A stretch of DNA of 64,000 nt from an uncultured Alistipes sp. GTDB taxonomy: Bacteria; Bacteroidota; Bacteroidia; Bacteroidales; Rikenellaceae. A program made the position numbers and the translations under genes. The notes below the pieces were generated by a model that worked only from the letters and a program-made list of their open reading frames with translations, was not told the origin of the DNA and made no database searches. The first letter of the stretch is position 1; each line of letters starts with the position of its first letter. Of this stretch, positions 26,342-35,810 are shown piece after piece. The stretch spans positions 60,082 through 124,081 of the forward strand of contig CALVFO010000001.1 of NCBI GenBank assembly GCA_944326855.1. Direction: 5' to 3'.

Positions 26342-27082
26342 ATGGAGAAGAAAAATCTGATTTTCGGGCTGCGTCCCCTGATCGAAGCGATCGAAGCTGG
26401 CAAAACGTTCGAAAAAATCTACCTGAAAAAAGGTGCCGACGGGGTGCTGTTCAACGAACTGGTCGCTCTGTGCAAACAGCATCGTATCCGGGAACAATGG
26501 GTCCCGGTCGAAAAACTCAACTACCTGACCCGCGGCAATCACCAGGGGGCCGTAGGTGTCACCTCGGCCATCGAGTACGTCGACGTTCATGAAATGCTCG
26601 CATCGGTTCCCGAAGGCGAAACCCCGCTGATCGTGCTCTTCGACGGGGTAACCGATGTCCGCAACTTCGGAGCCATCGCCCGCAGCGCCGAATGCGCCGG
26701 AGCCCACGGACTGATCCTGCCCCTGAAAAACTCGGCGCCGGTCAACGCCGAAGCCATGAAAAGTTCGGCCGGAGCCCTGAGTCTGATTCCGGTCTGTCGG
26801 GTAGGCAGTCTGCGCAACACCCTGCGAATGCTTCAGGCCGAAGGTCTGCAGGTGGTCGGAGCCTCGGAAAAAAGCAGCACCCTGCTCTATGATGCCGACC
26901 TGACCGGTCCTACGGTGCTGGTCATGGGCAGCGAAGATACGGGAATCTCCAAAGAGGTGCTCAAACTGTGCGACCAACAGGTGTCGATCCCCATGTCGGG
27001 GACGATCGAATCGCTGAACGTCAGCGCCGCCGCTGCGGTGCTGTTGTTCGAAGTGGTTCGCCAACGAAAAGAAACGATGTAA
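26342..27082 (+). CDS. rlmB: 23S rRNA 2'-O-methyltransferase, SpoU/TrmH family (RlmB-like)
   Basis: A 246-residue SPOUT methyltransferase. The N-terminal RNA-binding domain (NLIFGLRPLIEAIEAGKTF) is followed by the SpoU catalytic domain with DGVTDVRNFGAIARSAECAG, VMGSEDTGIS and the knot motif IPMSGTIESLNVSAAAAVLLFE. This matches RlmB, which methylates G2251 (E. coli numbering) in 23S rRNA; other TrmH-family targets cannot be excluded. It lies 7 bases after the ABC-F gene, consistent with a translation-related pair, and 43 bases before the M20 gene. Confidence 0.88.
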   Translation: MEKKNLIFGLRPLIEAIEAGKTFEKIYLKKGADGVLFNELVALCKQHRIREQWVPVEKLNYLTRGNHQGAVGVTSAIEYVDVHEMLASVPEGETPLIVLFDGVTDVRNFGAIARSAECAGAHGLILPLKNSAPVNAEAMKSSAGALSLIPVCRVGSLRNTLRMLQAEGLQVVGASEKSSTLLYDADLTGPTVLVMGSEDTGISKEVLKLCDQQVSIPMSGTIESLNVSAAAAVLLFEVVRQRKETM

Positions 27083-27125
27083 CCGCCGGAGAGTCGACCC
27101 CCTCCGGAACCGATTTATACACACC

Positions 27126-28181
27126 ATGGAAAAAAGATATACCGAAGCGGTCGAGTTGCTGCGCCAGATGATCCGCATTCCCTCGATCAGCAAACAGGAA
27201 GAAGGCACGGCCGACTTGTTGGCCTCCTTTCTGAGTGAACGCGGCGTGAGCGTACACCGGAAGAAAAACAATGTCTGGGCTTTCAACCGCCATTATGATC
27301 CGGCCCGGCCGACCATTCTGCTCAACTCCCACCACGACACCGTAAAGCCCAACAGCGGCTATACGCGTGATCCCTTTTCGCCCGACATTGAAGGAGACCT
27401 CCTGTATGGACTGGGCAGCAACGACGCCGGTGCCAGCGGAGTATCCCTGCTGGAAACATTCCTCCATTTTTATGATCGCAGCGATCTGAAATACAACCTC
27501 TGCGTAGCCATCACCGCCGAAGAGGAAAACAGCGGAGCCGACGGGTTGGAGTTGATCATCCCGGAACTGGGTCCGATCGAGTTCGCCATCGTGGGGGAAC
27601 CGACCCAGATGCAGCTGGCCATCGCCGAACGGGGTCTGATGGTCATCGACTGCACGGCCCATGGCAAGGCGGGTCACGCTGCCCGCGAAGAGGGGGACAA
27701 CGCTATCTACAAAGCCCTGCGGGACATCGAATGGTTCCGCACCTATCGTTTCCCGAAAGTATCGGATCTATTCGGCGCCGTCAAAATGAGCGTAACGATC
27801 ATTCAGGCCGGCACCCAACACAATGTCGTTCCGGCCGAATGCCACTTCACGGTAGACGTCCGGGTCACGGACCGTTACACCAACGAAGAGGTGCTGGAAA
27901 TCATTCGGGAACATGTAGCCTGCGAAGTCAAACCCCGCTCGACCCGACTCAAACCCTCGAGCATCGATCCGGCCCACCCCATCGTACAGGCCGGACTGGC
28001 CCTGGGACGCACCACTTACGGATCGCCCACCACCTCGGATCAGGCCCTGCTGGACGTTCCCTCGCTCAAACTGGGAGTCGGCGACAGCGCCCGCAGCCAC
28101 ATGGCCGACGAGTACGTACACCTGAGCGAAATCCGCGAAGGAATCGACCTGTACATCCGGATGCTGTCGGCCATTCTGTAA
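27126..28181 (+). CDS. M20-family deacetylase (acetylornithine/acylcitrulline deacetylase-like)
   Basis: A 351-residue zinc-dependent M20 amidohydrolase. Metal-ligand motifs: LNSHHDTVKP near residue 64, YGLGSNDAGASG near 97, and EEENSG near 129 with the catalytic glutamate. It ends with a segment containing GVGDSARSHMADEYV near 320. Its place 69 bases before argH points to arginine biosynthesis. In Bacteroidetes the acyl group is commonly removed at the citrulline stage, so acetyl- or succinylcitrulline is a likely substrate rather than acetylornithine; this is family knowledge, not visible here. Cytoplasmic, no signal peptide. Confidence 0.85.
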   Translation: MEKRYTEAVELLRQMIRIPSISKQEEGTADLLASFLSERGVSVHRKKNNVWAFNRHYDPARPTILLNSHHDTVKPNSGYTRDPFSPDIEGDLLYGLGSNDAGASGVSLLETFLHFYDRSDLKYNLCVAITAEEENSGADGLELIIPELGPIEFAIVGEPTQMQLAIAERGLMVIDCTAHGKAGHAAREEGDNAIYKALRDIEWFRTYRFPKVSDLFGAVKMSVTIIQAGTQHNVVPAECHFTVDVRVTDRYTNEEVLEIIREHVACEVKPRSTRLKPSSIDPAHPIVQAGLALGRTTYGSPTTSDQALLDVPSLKLGVGDSARSHMADEYVHLSEIREGIDLYIRMLSAIL

Positions 28182-28250
28182 CTTCAGAGGCCGTCTTCAC
28201 ACTTATTTGATTGGAACATACCTCGAATTGATTGAAAAACCGACATACTT

Positions 28251-29582
28251 ATGAAACTCTGGCAAAAAAACAGCGACGCGAACCAGGCAGTGGATGCCTT
28301 CACCGTGGGACGCGACCGGGAAATGGACCTCTACCTGGCCGAAGCCGACGTACTCGGCTCGCTGGCCCATACCCGCATGCTCAACTCGATCGGCCTGCTC
28401 TCCGACGAGGACCTCGCTCAGGTACAACAGGGCCTCAAAACCATTTACCACGAAATCCGGGACGGACAATTCACCATCGCACCCGGGGTGGAAGACGTTC
28501 ATTCGCAGGTCGAGTTTCTGCTGACTGAACGGCTGGGCGAAGCCGGCAAAAAGATCCACAGCGGCCGCTCGCGCAACGACCAGGTTCTGGTCGATCTGCG
28601 CATTTTCCTGCGCTCCCAAATCCGGGATCTCGTCCATGACGTCAAAGAGCTGTTCGACACCCTGCAGGAACTGTCCGAAAAATACAAGGATGTACTGATG
28701 CCGGGTTACACCCATCTGCAGATCGCCATGCCCTCTTCGTTCGGGTTGTGGCTGGGCGCCTACGCCGAAAGTCTGGTGGACGACACCCAAATGCTGCATG
28801 CCGCCTACCGCATCTGTAACAAAAACCCGCTGGGGTCGGCCGCCGGTTACGGATCGTCGTTCCCGCTCAACCGCACGATGACCACACGTCTGTTGGGATT
28901 CGACACCCTCAGCTACAATGTGGTCTACGCCCAGATGGGTCGTGGCAAGAGTGAACGGATCATGGCCCAGGCCATGTCGTCGGTGGCCGCCACGTTGGCC
29001 AAACTGGCCATGGACAACACCCTGTTCCTCAACCAGAACTTCGGTTTCATCTCCTATCCGGCCGAACTGACGACCGGATCGAGCATCATGCCCCACAAGA
29101 AAAACCCGGACGTTTGGGAAATCATCCGCGGCAAATGCAACCTGATCGCCGGTCTGCCCAACCAGATCACCGTGATGACCACCAACCTGCCCGTAGGCTA
29201 TCACCGCGACCTGCAACTGCTCAAAGAAGTGCTGTTCCCGGCCATCGCCGATCTGCGCAGCTGTTTGCACATGGCCCGTTACATGCTCCAGAACCTGAGT
29301 GTCAAGACCGATATCCTCAACGACAGCAAATACGACTATCTGTTCAGCGTCGAAGTGGTCAACCGCATGGTACTCGACGGGGTTCCCTTCCGCGAAGCCT
29401 ACCGAAAAGTGGGACTCGACATTGAAAACGGAACGTTCCATGCCGAACATCAGGTACATCACACCCATGAAGGCAGCATCGGCAACCTGTGTACGGCCGA
29501 AATCCGTGCCCTGATGGAATCCCTGCTCGAACAGTTCCACTTCGAACAGGTGCTGAACGCCGAAGAAGCGCTGGTCAAGTAA
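28251..29582 (+). CDS. argH: Argininosuccinate lyase
   Basis: A 443-residue member of the fumarase/aspartase superfamily that releases arginine and fumarate from argininosuccinate. Motifs: LWQKNSDANQAVDAFTVGRD at the start, VEDVHSQVEFLLTERLGEAG near residue 83, HSGRSRNDQVLVDLR, and the family signature GSSIMPHKKNPDVWE near 277 with the catalytic serine loop. Length is slightly below the 450-460 of most ArgH. Last gene of the rpe string, followed by a 13-bp terminator stem at 29608-29639. Confidence 0.95.
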   Translation: MKLWQKNSDANQAVDAFTVGRDREMDLYLAEADVLGSLAHTRMLNSIGLLSDEDLAQVQQGLKTIYHEIRDGQFTIAPGVEDVHSQVEFLLTERLGEAGKKIHSGRSRNDQVLVDLRIFLRSQIRDLVHDVKELFDTLQELSEKYKDVLMPGYTHLQIAMPSSFGLWLGAYAESLVDDTQMLHAAYRICNKNPLGSAAGYGSSFPLNRTMTTRLLGFDTLSYNVVYAQMGRGKSERIMAQAMSSVAATLAKLAMDNTLFLNQNFGFISYPAELTTGSSIMPHKKNPDVWEIIRGKCNLIAGLPNQITVMTTNLPVGYHRDLQLLKEVLFPAIADLRSCLHMARYMLQNLSVKTDILNDSKYDYLFSVEVVNRMVLDGVPFREAYRKVGLDIENGTFHAEHQVHHTHEGSIGNLCTAEIRALMESLLEQFHFEQVLNAEEALVK

Positions 29583-29607
29583 CCGACTCCGATAGTTTCA
29601 CCACCCA

Positions 29608-29639
29608 ACACAGGACTTGTCTCGGGACAAGTCCTGTGT
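29608..29639 (+). terminator. Terminator after argH
   Basis: ACACAGGACTTGT (29608-29620) pairs perfectly over 13 bp with ACAAGTCCTGTGT (29627-29639), loop CTCGGG. The tail (ATTTGTAGATTTT) is only moderately T-rich. Confidence 0.78.
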
Positions 29640-29656
29640 ATTTGTAGATTTTATCC

Positions 29657-29664
29657 TATCTTTG
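29657..29664 (+). promoter_or_regulatory. Promoter -7 element for the GH3 gene
   Basis: TATCTTTG fits TAnnTTTG, 99 bases before the ATG. The -33 position overlaps the right arm of the argH terminator and has no clear TTTG. Confidence 0.5.
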
Positions 29665-29763
29665 GAAGAAATTCGCCGGCGGAGTATTTGGACCGACACT
29701 GAACACCGAATTTTCCCGCAACACAACGGCTTTACACACCTTTTAAACCAACACATTTCACCC

Positions 29764-31959
29764 ATGAGACAGACTCTGTTCGCCACTGCTTTGCTCGGTC
29801 TGAGCCTGCTGGGCAGAATCGGAACAACCGATGCAGCCCAGCCCACCGCAAAACCCGTATACCTCGATAAAAATCGTCCGGTCGAAGAACGGATCGAGGA
29901 TGCGCTCTCCCGCATGACTCTCGAAGAAAAAGTGGCGATCTGCCATGCCCAATCGAAATTCAGTTCGGCCGGTGTACCCCGCCTCGGCATTCCCGAGATC
30001 TGGATGACCGACGGTCCGCATGGAGTCCGCATGGAAAAAATGTGGGACGAATGGAGTGACGCCAAATGGACCAACGACTCTTGCACCGCCTTTCCGGCCC
30101 TGACCTGTCTGGCGGCCACCTGGAATCCCGCTATGGCCGACGCCTACGGTCAGGCCATCGGAGAAGAGGCTCGTTACCGCAACAAAGCCGTCCTGCTGGG
30201 TCCGGGTGTCAACATCTATCGGATTCCGCTCAATGGTCGCAATTTCGAATACATGGGCGAGGATCCCTACCTGGCCTCGAAAATGGTCGTTCCCTACATC
30301 CACGGGGTACAACGCAACGGGGTCGCCACCTGTGTCAAACATTTCGCCCTGAACAATCAGGAAATCGACCGTGAATACGTTAACGTCATCGTGGATGACC
30401 GCACCTTGCATGAAATTTACCTGCCCGCTTTCAAAGCCGCCGTTCAAGAAGGGGGAACGTGGGCGATCATGGGTGCCTACAACCGTTACAAAGACCAATT
30501 CTGCTGCCACAATCAATACCTGCTCAACGACATTCTCAAACAGGAATGGGGGTTCGACGGGGTCGTGATCTCGGACTGGGGCGGCACCCACGACACCCAT
30601 CAGGCCGCCTACAACGGGCTCGATATCGAAATGGGCACCTGGACCGACGGGCTGGCCTGGAACTGGAGCAATGCTTATGACAAATATTTTTTAGCAAAAC
30701 CTTTCCTGGCCGAGCTGCAAAACGGAAAGATCGACGAAAAAGTGTTGGATGAAAAAGTTCGTCGCATTTTGCGTTTGAGTTTCCGCACCACCCTGAATCC
30801 AGACCGGCCTTACGGTTCGTTCGCCACCGAAGAACACGCCCTGACCGCACGTCGAATTGCTCAGGAAGGGATCATTCTGCTGAAAAACGAAGACAATCTG
30901 CTGCCGCTCGACCCGAAACAGCCGCAAAAAATTCTGATCGTCGGGGAGAATGCCAAACAGATGATGACCTGCGGAGGCGGCAGTTCCGAACTGAAAGTCA
31001 AGCACGAAGTGTTGCCGATGGAAGGCATCGAAAACTATTTCGGCGATCACGCTCAAATTACCTATGTGGAAGGATACAGCAGCCATCCGGCCATCAATCG
31101 TCACGCTATCCGCCAGCAGGCCGTCGATGAAGCTGCCCAAGCCGACGTCGTCATCTTTGTGGGCGGGCTGAACAAAAAAGACAATCAGGACTGCGAAGCC
31201 TCCGACCGTCGCAGCTACAACCTTCCTTACGAACAGGATCAACTCATCGCCGAGCTGGCCCGGGCCAACCGCCGTCTGGTCGTGGTACTGGTCAGCGGCA
31301 ATGCCGTAGCCATGCCGTGGGTAGCGGACGTTCCGGCGATCGTACAAGCCTGGTACAGCGGTTCTGAAGCCGGGAATGCATTGGCCTCCATTCTCTCGGG
31401 CGAGGTGAATCCCTCGGGCAAACTGCCCTTCAGCTTCCCCGTTCGGCTCGAAGACAATGCGGCCATCGCCCTGGATGCCTACCCCGGCGACCGCAAGAAT
31501 GTCGAATACAAAGAAGGGATCTTCGTCGGATACCGCTGGCACGACAGCCGACAGATCGAACCGCTTTTCTGTTTCGGTCACGGCCTGAGCTATACCTCGT
31601 TCGAATACGGTTCGGCGAGCCTCGACCGTCAGGAGATGAAGACCGGAGATTCGATCACCCTGAGCATCCCGATCCGCAACAGCGGCTCACGCACCGGGGC
31701 CGAGATTGTCCAGTTGTACATCCACGACAAGAAGGCTTCGCTTCCCCGACCGGTCAAAGAACTGAAAGGTTTCCGAAAAGTGGTGCTGGAACCGGGAGAG
31801 GAACAGACCGTTACGTTCACGATCGACGCCCAGGCCCTGAGCTACTACGACGATGACAAACAGGCTTGGGTAGCCGAACCTGGGACTTTTGAAGCGTGGG
31901 TAGGAGCTTCTTCCAGAGATATTCGGAGTCAAGCCGCCTTCGAACTGCTGTCCGAATAA
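29764..31959 (+). CDS. Secreted glycoside hydrolase family 3 (beta-glucosidase/xylosidase type)
   Basis: A 731-residue exported enzyme. A signal peptide (MRQTLFATALLGLSLLGRIG, cleavage probably near DAAQ) is followed by the GH3 N-terminal barrel (RMTLEEKVAICHAQS, then DGPHGVR and VKHFALNNQE) with the catalytic nucleophile in VISDWGGTHD (Asp near residue 271). The C-terminal alpha/beta domain follows (LLKNEDNLLPL), then a fibronectin-III-like domain (about 640-730, GAEIVQLYIHDKKAS). The frame opens upstream at 29617, but those bases hold the promoter and terminator. The substrate could be glucosides or xylosides; the nearby xylose and arabinose genes favour plant cell-wall sugars. It stands alone, with a 291-base gap after it. 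Confidence 0.9.
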   Translation: MRQTLFATALLGLSLLGRIGTTDAAQPTAKPVYLDKNRPVEERIEDALSRMTLEEKVAICHAQSKFSSAGVPRLGIPEIWMTDGPHGVRMEKMWDEWSDAKWTNDSCTAFPALTCLAATWNPAMADAYGQAIGEEARYRNKAVLLGPGVNIYRIPLNGRNFEYMGEDPYLASKMVVPYIHGVQRNGVATCVKHFALNNQEIDREYVNVIVDDRTLHEIYLPAFKAAVQEGGTWAIMGAYNRYKDQFCCHNQYLLNDILKQEWGFDGVVISDWGGTHDTHQAAYNGLDIEMGTWTDGLAWNWSNAYDKYFLAKPFLAELQNGKIDEKVLDEKVRRILRLSFRTTLNPDRPYGSFATEEHALTARRIAQEGIILLKNEDNLLPLDPKQPQKILIVGENAKQMMTCGGGSSELKVKHEVLPMEGIENYFGDHAQITYVEGYSSHPAINRHAIRQQAVDEAAQADVVIFVGGLNKKDNQDCEASDRRSYNLPYEQDQLIAELARANRRLVVVLVSGNAVAMPWVADVPAIVQAWYSGSEAGNALASILSGEVNPSGKLPFSFPVRLEDNAAIALDAYPGDRKNVEYKEGIFVGYRWHDSRQIEPLFCFGHGLSYTSFEYGSASLDRQEMKTGDSITLSIPIRNSGSRTGAEIVQLYIHDKKASLPRPVKELKGFRKVVLEPGEEQTVTFTIDAQALSYYDDDKQAWVAEPGTFEAWVGASSRDIRSQAAFELLSE

Positions 31960-32012
31960 GCAGGAGAGTAGGACCCCGACGGGATTTCCGGATCTACCGA
32001 CGCCGAAAACGC

Positions 32013-32039
32013 GGGAATGCAGGGAATGCAGGAATGGGA
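32013..32039. repeat. Short tandem repeat, 9-base unit
   Basis: Two exact copies of GGGAATGCA (32013-32021, 32022-32030) followed by the degenerate GGAATGGGA, in the gene-free stretch after the GH3 gene. No role visible. Confidence 0.55.
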
Positions 32040-32177
32040 AAATAGAGCAACGATCCATCGCGATATTTCGTTTCCACTTCCCCCCCAACCGGTCTTCTGG
32101 CTACCTGACCCATAATCAGGATGGCGTGCGGAAGAGAGAAATGAGGCCCGGTCTGTTTCATCCCGTAAATGCGAAAC

Positions 32178-32207
32178 CGGTTTTCCGAGAAACGTTCGGG
32201 AAAACCG
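32178..32207. promoter_or_regulatory. Inverted repeat upstream of the arabinose-isomerase-like gene
   Basis: CGGTTTTCC (32178-32186) pairs with GGAAAACCG (32199-32207); the inner GA/TC extends the stem past a one-base bulge. It lies 44 bases before the ATG at 32251 with no T run, so a leader structure or operator is more likely than a terminator. The surrounding 31960-32250 has no gene or clear -7 element that I can support. Confidence 0.45.
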
Positions 32208-32250
32208 ACAAGCCAGCAAAACATATCATATCATAAATTTCGATAAAACC

Positions 32251-33672
32251 ATGAAAGACAACGTAAGAATAGGGCTATTCGGCATCGGACTGAATACTTA
32301 TTGGGGCCAGTTCGAGGGATTGCTCGATCGGCTGGAAGGGTATCGTCTCCGCATTGCCGAACGATTGGGCGGCATGCAGGCAGAAATCGTAGACGCCGGC
32401 ATGGTGGACGACCCTACCAAAGCGGAAGCGGCCGCCGACCGACTCAAAGCCAACGATGTAGAGTTGGTTTTCCTGTACATTTCGACCTATGCCCTGTCAT
32501 CCACCGTTCTGCCGGTCGTTCAACGACTGGATGTGCCGGTCATCATCCTGAACCTGCAACCCACGGCCGCCATCGACTACGACACCCTCAACGCCATGGG
32601 CGATCGGGGGCGCATGACCGGTGAATGGCTGGCCCATTGCCAGGCCTGTTCGGTTCCCGAAGTGGCCTGCGTATTCAACCGCCTGGGCCTCCGCTACGAA
32701 ATCGTAACCGGTTATCTGGAAGACCCGACCGCCTGGCAGGAAATCGAAGGCTGGGTCGAAGCCGCTCGAGTAGCCCATGCACTGCGCCATAACCGCATGG
32801 GGGTATTGGGTCACTATTACTGCGGAATGTTGGATGTCTACACCGATCTGACCCGCATGGCCGGAGCCTTCGGCACCCACTTCGAACTGTTGGAAATGTG
32901 CCAGCTCAAAGCCCTGCGCGATCAGGTAACGAAAGAAGAAGTGGCCGCCAAACTGGAAGAATTCCGCACGACATTCGACGTATCGCCCGAATGCGAACCC
33001 CAAGAGCTGGAACGGGCCGCCCTCACTTCAGTGGCTCTCGACAAACTGGTTGCCCAGAACGATCTGGGATCCATGGCCTACTACTATGAAGGGGTGAATG
33101 GAAACGACTACGAAAACATCGTCACCTCGGTAATCGCCGGCAATACCCTGCTCACGGGACGTAACATTCCGGTGGCCGGAGAATGCGAAGTCAAAAATGC
33201 CCAGGCCATGAAGATTATGGCCGAATTCGGCGCAGGAGGCTCTTTCTCGGAACCGTACGCCATGGATTTTGACGACGACGTGGTGCTGTGGGGACATGAC
33301 GGTCCGGCCCATTTCGCCATCGCTCAAGGACGTGTCGGTTTGGTGCCCCTGCCCGTTTATCACGGCAAACCGGGTAAGGGTCTTTCGATCCAGATGACCG
33401 TCAAACACGGTCCGGTCACCCTGCTGTCGGTCGTGGAAGGACACGACGGAATTTTCCTGCTGGTAGCCGAAGGCGAATCGGTACCGGGTAAAGTGTTGCA
33501 AATCGGCAATACCAACAGCCGATATCGGTTTTCGATCGGAGCCCGGGCCTTCATGGACGCCTGGTCCAAAGCCGGACCGGCCCACCATTGCGCCATCGGA
33601 ACCGGTCATCTGGCCCGTAAAATCGAAAAACTCGGTTTTCTGTTGTCGATTCCGGTCGTAAAAATATCCTGA
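32251..33672 (+). CDS. L-arabinose/L-fucose isomerase family protein
   Basis: A 473-residue cytoplasmic protein related to L-arabinose isomerase. It starts [20 protein letters not shown]; the first domain has the alternating beta-alpha pattern of the FucI/AraA fold ([19 protein letters not shown], about residues 71-89). The middle contains [13 protein letters not shown]. The C-terminal part has [16 protein letters not shown], with a likely metal-ligand glutamate, and [20 protein letters not shown], closing with [11 protein letters not shown], the usual position of a ligand histidine. Length is close to AraA (about 500). The substrate is uncertain: the family includes arabinose, fucose and unassigned isomerases. 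It has its own terminator. A Nudix/xylose operon about 4 kb on could use its product. Confidence 0.78.
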   Translation: MKDNVRIGLFGIGLNTYWGQFEGLLDRLEGYRLRIAERLGGMQAEIVDAGMVDDPTKAEAAADRLKANDVELVFLYISTYALSSTVLPVVQRLDVPVIILNLQPTAAIDYDTLNAMGDRGRMTGEWLAHCQACSVPEVACVFNRLGLRYEIVTGYLEDPTAWQEIEGWVEAARVAHALRHNRMGVLGHYYCGMLDVYTDLTRMAGAFGTHFELLEMCQLKALRDQVTKEEVAAKLEEFRTTFDVSPECEPQELERAALTSVALDKLVAQNDLGSMAYYYEGVNGNDYENIVTSVIAGNTLLTGRNIPVAGECEVKNAQAMKIMAEFGAGGSFSEPYAMDFDDDVVLWGHDGPAHFAIAQGRVGLVPLPVYHGKPGKGLSIQMTVKHGPVTLLSVVEGHDGIFLLVAEGESVPGKVLQIGNTNSRYRFSIGARAFMDAWSKAGPAHHCAIGTGHLARKIEKLGFLLSIPVVKIS

Positions 33673-33703
33673 TTTTCCGATTCATTTTCAGGTCCGATTT
33701 TTG

Positions 33704-33742
33704 CAGGAGGTTTTACTGACAAGGTAAAACCTCCTGTTTTTT
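33704..33742 (+). terminator. Terminator after the arabinose-isomerase-like gene
   Basis: CAGGAGGTTTTAC (33704-33716) pairs perfectly over 13 bp with GTAAAACCTCCTG (33724-33736), 7-base loop, followed by T6. Confidence 0.93.
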
Positions 33743-33841
33743 AGTACAATACAAGGTTTTACTCCGGCCGAAACCACCGCATCATAATCTATTTATCAAT
33801 TTATCATTAATTTAACGTTTTCTTATCTCAAAATTCCATCG

Positions 33842-33849
33842 TACCTTTG
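33842..33849 (+). promoter_or_regulatory. Promoter -7 element for the envelope operon
   Basis: TACCTTTG fits TAnnTTTG, 22 bases before the ATG at 33872, with a T-rich TTTTC about 19 bases upstream. Confidence 0.55.
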
Positions 33850-33871
33850 CTTTCCCATTAAAAGTTCGTAT

Positions 33872-34399
33872 ATGAAAAGATTAGTATTATACGGCTGCCT
33901 ATTTTTGACGGTACTGGCAACATTCCCTCAAATCGGGAAAGCGCAAAATCTGATTGGATCCCATGTGAAACCGATCAACATCCGTGACGCTTCCGACAAC
34001 TCGATTCCCATTCCCAAACTCGGAGAAAAACATTTGCTGATCTTTTATGTGGATCCCGACCACGCCAACCAAAACGCCGAATTCATTGACCACCTCGAGA
34101 AGAATCACATTCTCAGCGACAATATTCATTCGTTCGGCATCGTTAACCTGAAAGATGCTCCGATGTTACCCAACGGTATCGTCCGGTCGATGGTTCGCAA
34201 AAAAATCAATCAAACCGGCGCCGATATCTATACCGATCCGGATCACCTTTTGCGCGACGGATGGAATCTGGGAGACGTCAACAATCAATTCACCCTGATA
34301 TTCGTTACGAAAGACCTTGAAATCAAATTTTTATCCAAAGGAGAATTAACTCAGGAACAAATCGAGGAATTCTATCGCGTCATCAACGAATACAAGTAA
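33872..34399 (+). CDS. Secreted thioredoxin-fold protein without active-site cysteines (YtfJ-like)
   Basis: A 175-residue exported protein. A signal peptide covers residues 1 to about 25 (YGCLFLTVLATFPQIGKAQ). The mature part has a peroxiredoxin/YtfJ-like order: SIPIPKLGEKHLLIFYVDPD, a helix, NIHSFGIVNLKDAP, then ADIYTDPDHLLRDGW and FTLIFVTKDLEIKFLSKG. It has no CxxC and no cysteine at all in the mature protein, so it is not a redox enzyme of the usual kind; a structural or binding role is more likely. First of three envelope genes; the BamA-like gene follows after 13 bases. Confidence 0.65.
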   Translation: MKRLVLYGCLFLTVLATFPQIGKAQNLIGSHVKPINIRDASDNSIPIPKLGEKHLLIFYVDPDHANQNAEFIDHLEKNHILSDNIHSFGIVNLKDAPMLPNGIVRSMVRKKINQTGADIYTDPDHLLRDGWNLGDVNNQFTLIFVTKDLEIKFLSKGELTQEQIEEFYRVINEYK

Positions 34400-34412
34400 T
34401 CCCTGCTCCCTC

Positions 34413-35783
34413 ATGAAATCAAAACCGCTCCTGCTGCTATTTGCGATGCTCGTCCTGATCGAGATCGCACCCGCTCAAAACAGGACAGAGAACTCTTCCG
34501 TGCAGACAGAAACGGCACAAACCTCGATCGAATCCCGAAAAGAGCGCAAAAAACACAAAAAAGCCCTCCGGGATCTATCGAAACAATCCGACCCGATCCT
34601 CGAAAACACCTGGGATCAACCGGACACCCTGATCGCAGACACCCTGCCGGTAAACACCTGGCAAACTTCCTCCGCAACCGAAGATTCCATACGGATCGAC
34701 TCGACACAAACCGATACCCTGGCCAAACGTCCGGGATTCTTCCGACGTTTCTACAACTATTTTGCCGACTCGAACGAAGACAAAACCTTAACCAAAAAGC
34801 TGGATTTCAGTATTATCGGAGGTCCTCACTACTCCTCATCCACGAAATTGGGGTTAGGCATCGTTGCGGCAGGTCTCTACCGGGTTGATCGCAACGACCT
34901 GAGTATTCCACCTTCGACCGTATCGCTGTTCGGCGATGTGACGACCTCCGGATTCTACCTGCTGGGAATCAGCGGCACGACCTTATTCAAAAGTGCCAAA
35001 TACCGGCTGAGTTTCAATACCTATTTCTTCTCCTTCCCGAGCGCATTCTGGGGCATCGGCTACGACAACGCCACCTATGGCAAGGCCGGGACCTACAAAC
35101 GATTGCAGAATCAGGTCAAAGTCGACTTTTCCTACCGCATCGCCAAGAACTTTTACATCGGCGCCAATGCCAGCTTCAATTATGTCGAAGGGGTCAAATT
35201 TTCCGATATCAGCATGCTGAACGGACAGGACAAAATGACGATCAATACCGGAGTCGGCGTATTCTTGGAATTCGACTCCCGCGACTTTATTCCCTCTCCG
35301 TTCCGTGGCGTATACTTGAAATTGGATCAGCGATTCTTCCCGACGTTTATGGGGAACAAATCGAACTTCACCCGTACGGAATTTACCGGCGACGTCTACA
35401 CTCGACTGTGGAAAGGCGCTATCCTGGCCTACGACCTGCACGGTATGTTCCACTCCGGAGACACACCCTGGACCATGTTGGCCCTGATGGGCGGTTCGAA
35501 ACGTATGCGCGGGTACTACGAAGGACGTTATCGCGACAAAAACCTGATCGAAACACAACTCGAACTGCGTCAGAAAATATATGGACGTAACGGTATCGCC
35601 GTATGGGTCGGAGCCGGGAACGTATTCCCCTCATTCCGGGAATTCAACTGGTCGCAAACACTGCCCAACTACGGGATCGGATACCGCTGGGAATTCAAAA
35701 AACGCGTGAATGTCCGTCTGGATTACGGGTTCGGAAAAAAAGGTCAGAACGGTTTCATGTTCAGCATCAACGAAGCATTTTAA
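34413..35783 (+). CDS. BamA/TamA-family outer-membrane beta-barrel protein
   Basis: A 456-residue protein with a signal peptide (MKSKPLLLLFAMLVLIEIAP, cleavage near AQ). A charged, low-complexity segment follows (about 22-125, rich in Ser, Thr, Lys), then a beta-barrel of the surface-antigen D15 family. Alternating aromatic strands such as YRLSFNTYFFSFPSAFWGIG lead to the conserved loop-6-like motif GGSKRMRGYYEGRYRDKN. The chain ends in phenylalanine (SINEAF), as outer-membrane barrels do. No POTRA domains are apparent, so it is more like the small Omp85-related porins or phospholipase-type barrels than true BamA. It sits between a secreted thioredoxin-fold protein and an EptA-like transferase. 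Confidence 0.8.
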   Translation: MKSKPLLLLFAMLVLIEIAPAQNRTENSSVQTETAQTSIESRKERKKHKKALRDLSKQSDPILENTWDQPDTLIADTLPVNTWQTSSATEDSIRIDSTQTDTLAKRPGFFRRFYNYFADSNEDKTLTKKLDFSIIGGPHYSSSTKLGLGIVAAGLYRVDRNDLSIPPSTVSLFGDVTTSGFYLLGISGTTLFKSAKYRLSFNTYFFSFPSAFWGIGYDNATYGKAGTYKRLQNQVKVDFSYRIAKNFYIGANASFNYVEGVKFSDISMLNGQDKMTINTGVGVFLEFDSRDFIPSPFRGVYLKLDQRFFPTFMGNKSNFTRTEFTGDVYTRLWKGAILAYDLHGMFHSGDTPWTMLALMGGSKRMRGYYEGRYRDKNLIETQLELRQKIYGRNGIAVWVGAGNVFPSFREFNWSQTLPNYGIGYRWEFKKRVNVRLDYGFGKKGQNGFMFSINEAF

Positions 35784-35810
35784 CATCACGGCAAACGAAA
35801 AAATCGAATC

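Noticed and set aside
31994-32224. 76-codon minus-strand frame in the gap after the GH3 gene
   Set aside because: No ribosome-binding site, no domain, Arg/Pro/Phe-rich; it overlaps the tandem repeat and hairpin.
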